This document shows, piece after piece, positions 1-6,635 of a DNA stretch of 9,773 nucleotides. The DNA lies in NCBI GenBank assembly GCA_946187025.1, contig CAMHPM010000036.1:1-9773 (forward strand), in the 5' to 3' direction. Below the pieces are notes generated by a model, which was not told where the DNA came from, did not search any database, and saw only the letters and a program-made list of their open reading frames with translations. This DNA is from an uncultured Prevotellaceae bacterium (GTDB lineage: Bacteria > Bacteroidota > Bacteroidia > Bacteroidales > Bacteroidaceae). Positions within the stretch are counted from its first letter, which is position 1. Every line of letters starts with the position of its first letter. Position numbers and translations under genes: made by a program.

Positions 1-501
1 CCCGCCACATCGCCAGCCGATGCATCACATATAGCCTACGGAGCCGTCTATGCCCAGTGTCTCGACAACCTGTCGGCCCTGCAATCCGGCACATCGGGCG
101 AGTTGTCGATAAGCCGCAAATACATGAAAGACGGCAAGGAGTTTGACCCATCGGCCACCACCCTCTCGGTCGGCGACAAGGTGACGGTGAGACTCATCAT
201 ACGTGCCGACCGCGATATGGACTTCCTGCAGGTACGTACCGGACACCCGGCCTGCCTCGAGCCGGTCAGCCAGCTCTCGGGCTACCGATGGATGAACGGA
301 CGCGGAGGATACGTGAGTATGCACGATGCGTCGATCGACATCTTCTTCGACCACTTCACACGAGGTACGACAACCTACGACATCGACTTCCATGTGACCC
401 GCACCGGCACATACCTCGCCGACATTGCAACCCTGCAGTGTGCTTATTCGCCTGAATTCAGCGCACACACCGGAGCCGAAACACTCAGGGTATCAAAATA
501 G
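1..501 (+). CDS. Alpha-2-macroglobulin family protein, C-terminal end (5' truncated by window)
   Basis: The frame is open from base 1 and ends at TAG 499-501, giving 166 residues of a protein whose start lies outside the window. The segment resembles the extreme C-terminus of the large (roughly 1,900-residue) alpha-2-macroglobulin-like proteins of Bacteroidetes. It opens with GAVYAQCLDNL, where relatives have a similar GAVYWQYF-type sequence. A beta-rich domain follows with LSVGDKVTVRLIIRADRDMD, then a DASIDIFFDHFTRGT segment and a closing ATLQCAYSPEFSAHTG strand. Bacterial members are envelope or periplasmic proteins thought to trap proteases or guard the envelope. The bait region and any thioester site would lie upstream and cannot be assessed. 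An intrinsic terminator follows about 120 bases downstream, so the transcript probably ends there. Family assignment rests on recalled sequence similarity; the physiological role is inferred. Confidence 0.85.
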   Translation, partial: PATSPADASHIAYGAVYAQCLDNLSALQSGTSGELSISRKYMKDGKEFDPSATTLSVGDKVTVRLIIRADRDMDFLQVRTGHPACLEPVSQLSGYRWMNGRGGYVSMHDASIDIFFDHFTRGTTTYDIDFHVTRTGTYLADIATLQCAYSPEFSAHTGAETLRVSK

Positions 502-510
502 ACGACACCC

Positions 511-642
511 TGAGACTGCGCACTCACAAGGCTGAGACTGCGCACTCACAAGGCTGAGACTGCGCACTCACAAGGCCGAGACTGCGCACTCGCAAGGCTG
601 AGACTGCGCACTCACAAAGCTGAGACTGCGCACTCGCGACAC
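511..642. repeat. Tandem array of six 22-bp repeats, core GACTGCGCACTC
   Basis: Six head-to-tail units of exactly 22 bp begin at 511, 533, 555, 577, 599 and 621. Units 1-3 are identical; units 4-6 carry a few substitutions (for example CGAG for TGAG, CGCAAGG for CACAAGG). Each holds the near-palindrome GACTGCGCACTC. The array starts ten bases after the stop codon of the alpha-2-macroglobulin gene. The same unit recurs in another array at 8055-8142. The array is open in several frames and gives repetitive peptides, but nothing indicates translation. Confidence 0.93.
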
Positions 643-664
643 CGCGAGTGCGCAGTCGTTTTTT
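624..664 (+). terminator. Rho-independent terminator built from the 22-bp repeat
   Basis: A perfect 15-bp stem pairs 624-638 with 643-657 around the loop ACAC (639-642). After one G, six T residues follow (659-664). This is a textbook intrinsic terminator for the alpha-2-macroglobulin gene upstream. The left arm is the core of the sixth repeat unit, and the right arm is an inverted copy of that core. Confidence 0.88.
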
Positions 665-715
665 CATGCGTTGGTAGTCACGTCGCAAAACGAGTGCCAG
701 CACCGGCATTTTTGC

Positions 716-839
716 ATTGCACACATAGGTATTGTGCAATATCGAGAGAAAGCAAATAACATTGTCTGTCGCCATGTTTTGTACACAAATTCACACCAAA
801 CAAATTGCGTGTGCAAAAAAAGAAGTCAATTATTGCACA
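716..839. promoter_or_regulatory. Cluster of four TTGCACA/TGTGCAA sites, putative operator
   Basis: ATTGCACA at 716-723 and TGTGCAAT at 733-740 form a perfect 8-bp inverted repeat with a 9-base spacer. TGTGCAA recurs at 810-816 (within TTGCGTGTGCAA, 805-816) and ATTGCACA at 832-839. All lie 70-195 bases upstream of the predicted -7 box of the acyl-CoA synthetase gene. Four 7-mers of one sequence in this short span are far more than chance predicts. No regulator with this site is recognised, so the binding protein is unknown. Confidence 0.4.
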
Positions 840-909
840 CCCGACGACCTGCCTGTGAATATTGAAAAAAATATTGAGAAAAGGTTTTATTTATTTCACA
901 AATAATTAG

Positions 910-917
910 TAATTTTG
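910..917 (+). promoter_or_regulatory. Putative Bacteroidetes -7 box (TAATTTTG) of the acyl-CoA synthetase gene
   Basis: TAATTTTG fits the TAnnTTTG -7 consensus of the primary sigma factor in Bacteroides and relatives. The -33 position (about 885-890) reads TTTTAT and is only a weak match to TTTG. Transcription would begin near 923. Confidence 0.5.
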
Positions 918-971
918 CAGCGTGAATCAATGCAACTATTAAGACAACACATAAAACACACATAAGATTGT

Positions 972-2645
972 ATGATTGAGCATTTCCTCAAACAGGCTGA
1001 ATTTAGCAGCATGGAAGACTTCGAGCAGCACTTCGAGTTTGTGGTGCCCGAGAAGTTCAACTTTGCCTACGATGTGATGGACCGATGGGCAGCCGAGCAG
1101 CCCGAAAAGCTGGCACTGCTGTGGACCAACGACAAGGGCGAGGAGCGCCGCTACACGTTTGCCGACATAAAGCGTCAGAGCGACAACATAGTGTCGTACC
1201 TCGTGGCCCTGGGCATCAAGAAGGACGACATGGTGATGTGTATCCTGAAACGACGCTATCAGTTCTGGCCCCTCATCATAGCCCTTCACAAGATTGGTGC
1301 AGTTGTGATACCTGCCACCTATCTGCTCACCGACAAGGACATCGTGTATCGCTGCAACGAGGCCGACATAAAGACCATCATAGCCTGCGGCGACAAAGAC
1401 ATACTGCGCCATATCGACCTGGCATACCCGTCGTGCCCATCGGTGGAACACCGTATCAGCATTGGGCCAGAAGTGCCTGAGGGATGGTTGGCCATGACCG
1501 AAGACGATGTGCAGAACGGCAACGGGGCAACCGACCCGGCTGTGAGCCAGCTGCGGCAGATTCACTACGGAGGCCACGACCACATGATCATGTACTTCAC
1601 AAGCGGTACGAGCGGCGAGCCGAAGATGGTGATACACGACTACACCTACGCACTGGCACACCTCACCACTGCAGCCTTCTGGCATAACGTGACGCCGGAG
1701 AGCCTGCACCTCACCGTGAGCGACACCGGATGGGGCAAAGCCGTGTGGGGCAAACTCTACGGCCAATGGATAGTGGGAGCAGCCGTGTTTGTATATGACC
1801 ACGACATATTCCGCCCGGCCGACATACTGAAGAAGATGGAGCAATACAAGGTGACATCGTTCTGTGCACCTCCGACCATATACCGATACCTCGTTCGCGA
1901 AGACCTCAAGCGCTACGACCTCTCGTCGCTGAAATATGTGACGACAGCCGGCGAGGCTCTCAACCCGTCGGTGTCCGACAAGTTCTACGACATCATGCAC
2001 CTGCGCATCTACGAGGGATTCGGACAGACAGAGACCACCTGCACGCTGGGCACCTTCAAATGGATGAAAGCCAAACCAGGCTCGATGGGCAAGCCAAATC
2101 CACAATACGACATACACCTCATGGTTGACGGTCGCGAAGCCAAGGACGACGAGGTGGGCGAAATCGTGGTGCGTACAGCCGAACGCATTCCGCTGGGCCT
2201 CTTCAACGAATACTACCGCAACCCAGAACTCACCAACGAAGTATGGCACGACGGATACTACCACACTGGCGACCTCGCACGGCGCGACTCCGACGGCTAC
2301 TTCTACTACGTGGGACGTGTTGACGATGTGATCAAGAGTGCAGGCTACCGCATCGGTCCGTTCGAAGTGGAAAACGCACTGATGACCCACCCGGCTGTAC
2401 TCGAATGTGCAGTGACAGCAGTGCCCGACGAACAACGCGGACAAGCGGTGAAAGCCACCGTGGTGCTGGCCAAGGGATGGGAATACAAGAAGAACGTACA
2501 CTCGTTTGCACACGAACTGAAAGAGCACGTGAAACGCATGACTGCCTCGTATAAGGCTCCGCGAATCATCGAATTTGTAGATGAACTGCCGAAAACCATA
2601 AGCGGCAAGATCCGACGTGTTGAAATCAGAGAAAAAGAAGAATGA
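972..2645 (+). CDS. AMP-forming acyl-CoA synthetase (ACSM/acetyl-CoA synthetase-like)
   Basis: This 557-residue member of the adenylate-forming (ANL) superfamily should activate a carboxylic acid with ATP to an acyl-adenylate and transfer the acyl group to CoA in the cytoplasm. Core motifs are complete: P-loop-like YFTSGTSGEPK at 208-218, the YEGFGQTET adenine-binding motif at 347-355, TGD at 432-434, and the hinge region GRVDDVIKSAGYRIG from 448. The C-terminal catalytic lysine is K546 in SGK (544-546). Overall layout and the DTGWGKAVWGKLYGQW segment recall medium-chain (ACSM-type) synthetases more than classical Acs, which is about 650 residues long. The substrate, perhaps a short or medium fatty acid, cannot be read from sequence. 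ATG 972 is the first in-frame start and gives the normal N-terminus. It appears monocistronic, with a repeat-rich convergent region immediately after its TGA. Confidence 0.93.
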   Translation: MIEHFLKQAEFSSMEDFEQHFEFVVPEKFNFAYDVMDRWAAEQPEKLALLWTNDKGEERRYTFADIKRQSDNIVSYLVALGIKKDDMVMCILKRRYQFWPLIIALHKIGAVVIPATYLLTDKDIVYRCNEADIKTIIACGDKDILRHIDLAYPSCPSVEHRISIGPEVPEGWLAMTEDDVQNGNGATDPAVSQLRQIHYGGHDHMIMYFTSGTSGEPKMVIHDYTYALAHLTTAAFWHNVTPESLHLTVSDTGWGKAVWGKLYGQWIVGAAVFVYDHDIFRPADILKKMEQYKVTSFCAPPTIYRYLVREDLKRYDLSSLKYVTTAGEALNPSVSDKFYDIMHLRIYEGFGQTETTCTLGTFKWMKAKPGSMGKPNPQYDIHLMVDGREAKDDEVGEIVVRTAERIPLGLFNEYYRNPELTNEVWHDGYYHTGDLARRDSDGYFYYVGRVDDVIKSAGYRIGPFEVENALMTHPAVLECAVTAVPDEQRGQAVKATVVLAKGWEYKKNVHSFAHELKEHVKRMTASYKAPRIIEFVDELPKTISGKIRRVEIREKEE

Positions 2646-2648
2646 AGG

Positions 2649-2790
2649 TTTTGAGTTTTTGAGTTTTTGAGTTTTTAAGTTTGTGCGAGACCCTAAAAAC
2701 TTAGAGACCTTAAGAACTTAAGAACTTAAAAACTTAAAAACTTAGAGACCTTAAAAACTCAAAAAATCAAAAACTTAAAAACTTAAAAAC
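2649..2790. repeat. A/T-rich decamer repeats in opposed orientation between convergent genes
   Basis: About three and a half copies of a GAGTTTTT(G/A) decamer at 2649-2682 face many copies of its complement (AAAAACTTAA and variants such as AAGAACTTAA) at 2693-2790. The right arm also has a longer-range duplication: AAAAACTTAGAGACCTTA at 2695 recurs at 2736, a 41-bp offset. The arms can fold into alternative long A/U-rich hairpins in either transcript. The position between the stop of the synthetase (2645) and the stop of mutS2 (2797) suits a bidirectional termination zone. Copy number is likely to vary between strains. Confidence 0.75.
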
Positions 2791-2796
2791 TAATTC

Positions 2797-3213
2797 CTAC
2801 CCCATTTCCACGACAGTGATTCCAGCTCCGCCAAACTGCGGGTGTTCGTCGTGGAAACTGATTACCTCGGGCACAGTTGACAGATACTGACGAATCAATT
2901 GTCGCAGGATGCCGTTTCCAGTGCCGTGGAGTATGCGCAGATGGTGCGAACTAGTCACAACTGCATCATCCACAAAGCGGCTTATCATCTCCATGCACTC
3001 GTCGGCACGCATACCACGCACGTCGATTTCCGGACGGAAGTTGAGTGTGGTGTTGCGTATGGTGTCGGACGTAGTGGAAAGCACTATGTTCGTGGCATGA
3101 TCCTGTGCCTTGGGTGCCTTGGCCGGGGTCAGGCGGTTCAGTTTCACATTAGTCTGTACAGAGCCGAAAGCCACGAGAGCCTCCTTGCCACTTATCTTCA
3201 TTATACGTCCCAC
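2797..3213 (-). CDS. MutS2 C-terminal fragment: KOW-like end and Smr domain
   Basis: This is the part of mutS2 beyond the frame break. The open frame runs from about 3492, but the first conventional start is GTG 3211-3213 (next ATG 3199-3201), giving 138 residues. The start falls inside the KOW/SH3-like segment (QGQNTVGRIMKISGKEALVAF), so a reinitiated product would lack part of that fold. The Smr domain is complete: DVRGMRADE matches the DxRG motif, LHGTGNG matches HGxGxG, and the C-terminus HPQFGGAGITVVEMG is typical of MutS2. Smr domains nick DNA or cleave mRNA. I see no Shine-Dalgarno sequence before the GTG, so independent translation is doubtful. This is more likely a silent remnant. 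Confidence 0.6.
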   Translation of the reverse strand: MGRIMKISGKEALVAFGSVQTNVKLNRLTPAKAPKAQDHATNIVLSTTSDTIRNTTLNFRPEIDVRGMRADECMEMISRFVDDAVVTSSHHLRILHGTGNGILRQLIRQYLSTVPEVISFHDEHPQFGGAGITVVEMG

Positions 3214-3470
3214 AGTGTTCTGACCCTGTATCGTGACGTATGTGCCAACCGCAGGTGCAGCATGGTCGGTCCCCTGCCCTGAGCCGTTTGTTCCTCCAGC
3301 ACGTTCGTGCGACCTGAGAGCCTGGTTCTTCTCCCTGTCGGCAATCGATGGCCGTTTATGCCTTAGCGACTGTGGCCTGTCGGCCGACGTCGGTTCCTCG
3401 ATACTTTCCTTATAGCGTTCGAGTTTTTCACGAATCTGCTTCGTACGTTCGCGCTCGGCCTGTGCTTCCT

Positions 3471-5225
3471 TTATGTCGCGTGGTCGATAATCTCACGTTT
3501 CTGCGCATGTATGCGGTCAAATTCGTCCTCATACCTCTGTATGCTCTGCTCCAGCCGTTTCTCCTTCTGGTGTATCTCCTGTCGTTTGTTTTCCCAGTAG
3601 CGCTTGTCGCGGCTGATGTCTTGCAGATACTTGTCGGCCGACACATATTCGCGTCCCACGATGTCGGATGCCTCGGCTATAACCTCCTCGGGCAGACCTA
3701 TCTTGCGTGCTATCTCGATGGCAAACGAACTGCCGGGGTTGCCTATGCGCAGTTGGAACAGCGGCTGCATCTGCTGGCGGTCGTAGAGCATGGCTCCGTT
3801 CACTATGCCCTCAGCATCCTGTGCATATTGCTTGAGGTTCTGATAGTGCGTGGTGATGACTCCGAAGGCCTTCTTGGCATTAAACCGTTTGAGCACCGCC
3901 TCGGCTATCGCCCCACCTATCTGCGGCTCGGTACCGCCTCCGAACTCGTCGATGAGGATGAGTGTGGAGTAGTTGGCTTGTCGCATCATGGTCTTCATGT
4001 TGAGCAGATGTGACGAATAGGTGGAGAGGTCGTTCTCGAGGCTTTGCTCGTCGCCTATATCGATCAGTATGTTCTGGAATATGCCGGCCGTACTGCTTTC
4101 GGCCACAGGTATCGGCATTCCGCACTGGAGCATGTATTGCAGCAGTCCGACGGTCTTGAGGCACACCGACTTGCCTCCGGCATTAGGACCGGATATGAGG
4201 AGTATGCGTTGTCGTGAGTCGAGGCGGATGTCGAGCGGTACGACCTTGCGGCCATGACGCTCGAGCGACATACGCAGCAGCGGATGCACAGCCATCGACC
4301 AGTCGAGTATCTGACGTTCTTCCATCGTCGGAGCAATGGCATCGGTGGCAATGGCAAAGCGTGCCTTTGCCCTGATGAAGTCGATATCTCCCAGATATTC
4401 ATACGACTGCAGGAGGTCGAGCACCTGCGGGCGCACTGAGTCGGTGAACACAGTGAGTATGCGCACAATCTCGCGCCGCTCCTCGCTCTCGAGCTGTCGT
4501 ATGCGGTTGTTGGCTTCGACCACTTCGGTCGGTTCAATATATACGGTACGTCCGGTGTCCGACTCGTCGTGTACTATTCCGTTTATCCTGCGTTTCATGG
4601 CAGGAGCCACAGGTATGACGAGGCGCCCGTCGCGCATGGTTGGTGCCGAGTCTTTCTCCACCAGTCCCTCGCTCTTTGCTTCGCGCAGTATGCGGTGCAA
4701 CATGCCCGATATGCTGTTCGACGTCGATTGTTTCTCCTGACGTATGCGCATGAGTTCGACTGTGGCCGAGTCTTTCACCTGACCGAACTTGTCGAGTATC
4801 TGACTGATGCGCCGCACAAGGTTGGGATATGTCTTGATACCCGTGGAAAGGGCTGTCAGTTCCGGATATACAGGTAGTTCGTCGCCTTCGTTCTTACGAC
4901 TGAAGAAATCGACGATGGAGCATATGGAGTCGAGCGAGCGCTGCAGGTCGAACAGCTCGTCGGCAGTGAGGTAGGTGTTTAGTATTTTTATACGACGAAG
5001 GGCTACACGCACATCGTAGAAGTGTTGGTCGGGAAACTCTTCCTCTCGCAGGATACGCATAAACTCGGAGGTCTGCCGCAGCGAGCGACAGATCTCGTCG
5101 AAATGAATGGAAAACTGCATTGAGTCAACACGTTCCTCGCCCAGTGTACACAGGCAGGCGTCCTTCAGTTTCCTTCTTATGTGGTCGAATCCGAGCTTCT
5201 GCTCGTAGTTGTCGGGATATATCAA
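3471..5225 (-). CDS. mutS2: MutS2 N-terminal part: DNA-binding core and ABC-type ATPase, truncated
   Basis: This 584-residue open frame carries the MutS2 lever/clamp region and the ATPase. Walker A is GPNAGGKS at 346-353. Walker B is LILIDE, with D426 and E427, followed by GGGTEP. The segment DLSTYSSHL (399-407) is the conserved MutS-family motif between them. A charged coiled coil (KRLEQSIQRYEDEFDRIHAQ) begins near residue 550, and then the frame stops. Translation appears to start at TTG 5223-5225: the N-terminus IYPDNYEQKLGFDHIR then lines up with family members that begin MIYP. A purine stretch GAGAGGG sits 8 bases upstream of the TTG. rarA precedes it by 110 bases on the same strand. If expressed, the product would be a MutS2 ATPase dimer lacking the KOW-like and Smr domains. 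Confidence 0.85.
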   Translation of the reverse strand: MIYPDNYEQKLGFDHIRRKLKDACLCTLGEERVDSMQFSIHFDEICRSLRQTSEFMRILREEEFPDQHFYDVRVALRRIKILNTYLTADELFDLQRSLDSICSIVDFFSRKNEGDELPVYPELTALSTGIKTYPNLVRRISQILDKFGQVKDSATVELMRIRQEKQSTSNSISGMLHRILREAKSEGLVEKDSAPTMRDGRLVIPVAPAMKRRINGIVHDESDTGRTVYIEPTEVVEANNRIRQLESEERREIVRILTVFTDSVRPQVLDLLQSYEYLGDIDFIRAKARFAIATDAIAPTMEERQILDWSMAVHPLLRMSLERHGRKVVPLDIRLDSRQRILLISGPNAGGKSVCLKTVGLLQYMLQCGMPIPVAESSTAGIFQNILIDIGDEQSLENDLSTYSSHLLNMKTMMRQANYSTLILIDEFGGGTEPQIGGAIAEAVLKRFNAKKAFGVITTHYQNLKQYAQDAEGIVNGAMLYDRQQMQPLFQLRIGNPGSSFAIEIARKIGLPEEVIAEASDIVGREYVSADKYLQDISRDKRYWENKRQEIHQKEKRLEQSIQRYEDEFDRIHAQKREIIDHAT

Positions 5226-5240
5226 AATATGGACCCTCTC
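5223..5240 (-). promoter_or_regulatory. Shine-Dalgarno-like GAGAGGG and TTG start of mutS2
   Basis: On the minus strand GAGAGGG (complement of 5234-5240) lies 8 bases before TTG (complement of 5223-5225). No ATG is available at the family-typical start; the in-frame codon before the TTG is ATT, and the frame closes about 36 bases upstream. The purine run therefore supports TTG initiation. Confidence 0.5.
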
Positions 5241-5335
5241 TGTCCTTCGGACATCTCCCCCTTAATGGGGAGAGCCATCCGGACGGTTCATTGTTATTCG
5301 TTAATTATTAATTGTTTATTGCCAATTATCAATTG
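5228..5335 (-). repeat. Hairpin-rich intergenic element between rarA and mutS2
   Basis: The right half (about 5290-5335) is a run of short degenerate A/T repeats of the AATTGATAATTGG kind that begins at the rarA stop codon. The left half contains two adjacent perfect hairpins: TCTCCCC/GGGGAGA (5254-5260 with 5267-5273, 6-base loop) and TGTCC/GGACA (5241-5245 with 5249-5253, TTC loop on the plus strand). Similar modules are, from memory, common in intergenic DNA of Bacteroidetes. No U-run follows the hairpins in the minus-strand transcript, so this is not an obvious terminator and rarA-mutS2 read-through is possible. Confidence 0.55.
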
Positions 5336-6598
5336 TCAATTCGATGTTTCTTTCCCCCACAGTCGGTCCATCCTTTCTTTCAGTTTGGCCTCTTGCGGGT
5401 TGTCCTGCGCCTGCCAGAAGCGTTGGCCTTCGGCTTGGTCGGGCAGGAATTGCTGGCGCACGAAGTGTCCTTCGTAGTCGTGTGCGTACTTGTAGTCGTC
5501 GCCATACCCCAGGTCTTTCATCAGCTTGGTGGGTGCGTTGCGCAGGTGTAGCGGTACGGGCAGGTTGCCTGTCTGTTCCACATACTGCAGTGCCGACCCT
5601 ATGGCCATGTATGCCGAGTTGCTCTTGGGGCTGGTGGCAAGGTATATGGTTGCTTCGGCCAGTGGTATGCGCCCTTCGGGCCACCCTATCTTGTGTACTG
5701 CATCGAATGCTGCGTTGGCCAGCAAGAGGGCGTTGGGGTTGGCAAGTCCGATGTCTTCGCTTGCCAGTATCACGAGCCGGCGTGCGATGAACTCGGGTTG
5801 TTCACCTCCCTCTATCATGCGTGCCAGGTAGTAGATGGCTGCGTCGGGATTGCTGCCGCGCACACTCTTGATGAATGCCGATATGAGGTCGTAGTGCATC
5901 TCGCCGTCCTTGTCGTATGCCAGCGGGTTTTGTTGCAGGCATTGTGTCACGAGTTGGTCGGTTATGATGTCGGCCTCGTTGGTCACGAGTTCGAGTATGT
6001 TGAGCAGTTTTCGGGCATCGCCGCCGCTATATCGCATCATGGCGCTTGTCTCGCGCAGTTCTATCGGGCGTTGCTTCAGGCACGTGTCGGTGTGTATCAC
6101 CCGCTGTGCCAGTTCCATGAGGTCGGATTCATCGAGCGGATTGAGCACATACACCTGGCAGCGGCTGAGGAGCGGACGTATGACTTCGAACGACGGGTTC
6201 TCGGTCGTGGCACCTATGAGTGTCACCACTCCTTGCTCCACTGCACCGAGCAGCGAGTCTTGCTGCGACTTCGAGAACCGGTGTATTTCGTCGATGAAGA
6301 GTATGGGGTTGCCTCCCTGACCGAAGAACCGGCTGCTTTTGGCTTTCTCTATCACCTCGCGCACTTCCTTCACGCCGCTCGTCACGGCGCTGAGCGTATA
6401 GAACGGCACTTCGAGTGTGTGTGCAATGATGCCGGCCAGTGTGGTCTTTCCCACTCCGGGCGGTCCCCACAGGATGAACGATGCAATGCGTCGCGCTTCA
6501 ATCATGCGACGTATCACGGCTCCCTCGCCCACGAGGTGTCGCTGTCCTATGTAGTCGTCGAGCGTCTGCGGACGCATTCGTTCTGCCAGTGGTTGCAT
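5336..6598 (-). CDS. rarA: Replication-associated recombination protein A (RarA/MgsA), AAA+ ATPase
   Basis: The 420-residue product is full length for RarA/MgsA, the bacterial relative of eukaryotic Mgs1/WRNIP1. It acts at stalled replication forks with SSB, opening duplex ends and influencing RecA-dependent recombination. Walker A is GPPGVGKT at 45-52 and Walker B is LFIDEIHRF with D103 and E104. The sensor-1 segment GATTENPSF is near 129-137, and the arginine-finger region LLSRCQVY is near 143-150. The C-terminal half has the family-typical SVRGSNPDAAIYYLARMIEGGE and LANPNALLLANAAFDAV stretches of the tetramerisation region. ATG 6596-6598 is preceded by AAAGG six bases upstream, one of the few good ribosome sites here, and gives the expected MQPLAERMRP start. 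The MNT gene ends 37 bases upstream on the same strand, so cotranscription is possible. Confidence 0.96.
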   Translation of the reverse strand: MQPLAERMRPQTLDDYIGQRHLVGEGAVIRRMIEARRIASFILWGPPGVGKTTLAGIIAHTLEVPFYTLSAVTSGVKEVREVIEKAKSSRFFGQGGNPILFIDEIHRFSKSQQDSLLGAVEQGVVTLIGATTENPSFEVIRPLLSRCQVYVLNPLDESDLMELAQRVIHTDTCLKQRPIELRETSAMMRYSGGDARKLLNILELVTNEADIITDQLVTQCLQQNPLAYDKDGEMHYDLISAFIKSVRGSNPDAAIYYLARMIEGGEQPEFIARRLVILASEDIGLANPNALLLANAAFDAVHKIGWPEGRIPLAEATIYLATSPKSNSAYMAIGSALQYVEQTGNLPVPLHLRNAPTKLMKDLGYGDDYKYAHDYEGHFVRQQFLPDQAEGQRFWQAQDNPQEAKLKERMDRLWGKETSN

Positions 6599-6609
6599 TA
6601 TATACCTTT
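6596..6609 (-). promoter_or_regulatory. Ribosome binding site and ATG of rarA
   Basis: AAAGG (complement of 6605-6609), a six-base spacer and ATG (complement of 6596-6598) form a good Shine-Dalgarno arrangement. It gives rarA its own translation start independent of the upstream MNT gene. Confidence 0.6.
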
Positions 6610-6635
6610 AGTCGTTTTTCGTGTCTCAGCAAACA

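Larger units (their letters stand above)
665..971. other. Intergenic region upstream of the acyl-CoA synthetase gene
   Basis: No credible gene is seen in these 307 bases. A 64-codon open frame at 671-865 has no recognisable content. The region becomes A/T-rich toward the right. It contains four copies of the 7-mer TTGCACA or its complement (see the separate entry) and a TAATTTTG -7 box. The synthetase leader between the predicted transcription start (about 923) and ATG 972 would be roughly 50 bases, with no clear Shine-Dalgarno sequence. Confidence 0.7.
2797..5225 (-). pseudogene. mutS2: mutS2 locus with a frame disruption in the core-to-Smr linker
   Basis: Taken together, two reading frames encode a MutS2 protein: MutS-like core and ATPase, coiled-coil linker, KOW-like segment and Smr nuclease domain. 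MutS2 binds branched DNA or collided ribosomes and limits homologous recombination. The upstream frame ends at TAA 3471-3473 right after KREIIDHAT. The following linker, RDIKEAQAERERTKQ, continues in another frame that is closed further upstream by a TGA at 3493-3495, so the break lies within 3474-3492. Joined, the two parts give roughly 805 residues. I recall about 830 for Bacteroidales MutS2, with some 20 residues of conserved coiled coil between these two stretches, so a small out-of-frame deletion fits better than a single-base change. Both catalytic regions are intact, which points to a recent event. The alternatives are an assembly error or a functional truncated protein. Confidence 0.8.

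Noticed and set aside
511..642. CRISPR array
   Set aside because: Units are contiguous 22-bp tandem repeats with no variable spacers, and no cas genes are present.
524..775. 83-codon minus-strand frame with repeated SAQSQPCECAV peptide
   Set aside because: The peptide repeat is the translation of the 22-bp DNA repeat; no start signal or independent coding evidence.
939..2528. 529-codon open frame on the minus strand
   Set aside because: It is antisense to the well-supported acyl-CoA synthetase, has no recognisable domain, and its composition (many Val, His, Cys) is typical of a shadow frame in GC-rich coding DNA.
3471..3495. Programmed ribosomal frameshift in mutS2
   Set aside because: No slippery heptamer or stimulatory structure is seen at the junction, and the apparent loss of about 20 residues argues for a deletion.
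3348..4013. 221-codon plus-strand frame opposite mutS2
   Set aside because: Hydrophobic stretches look membrane-like but arise from the antisense of the mutS2 coding sequence, whose motifs are clear.
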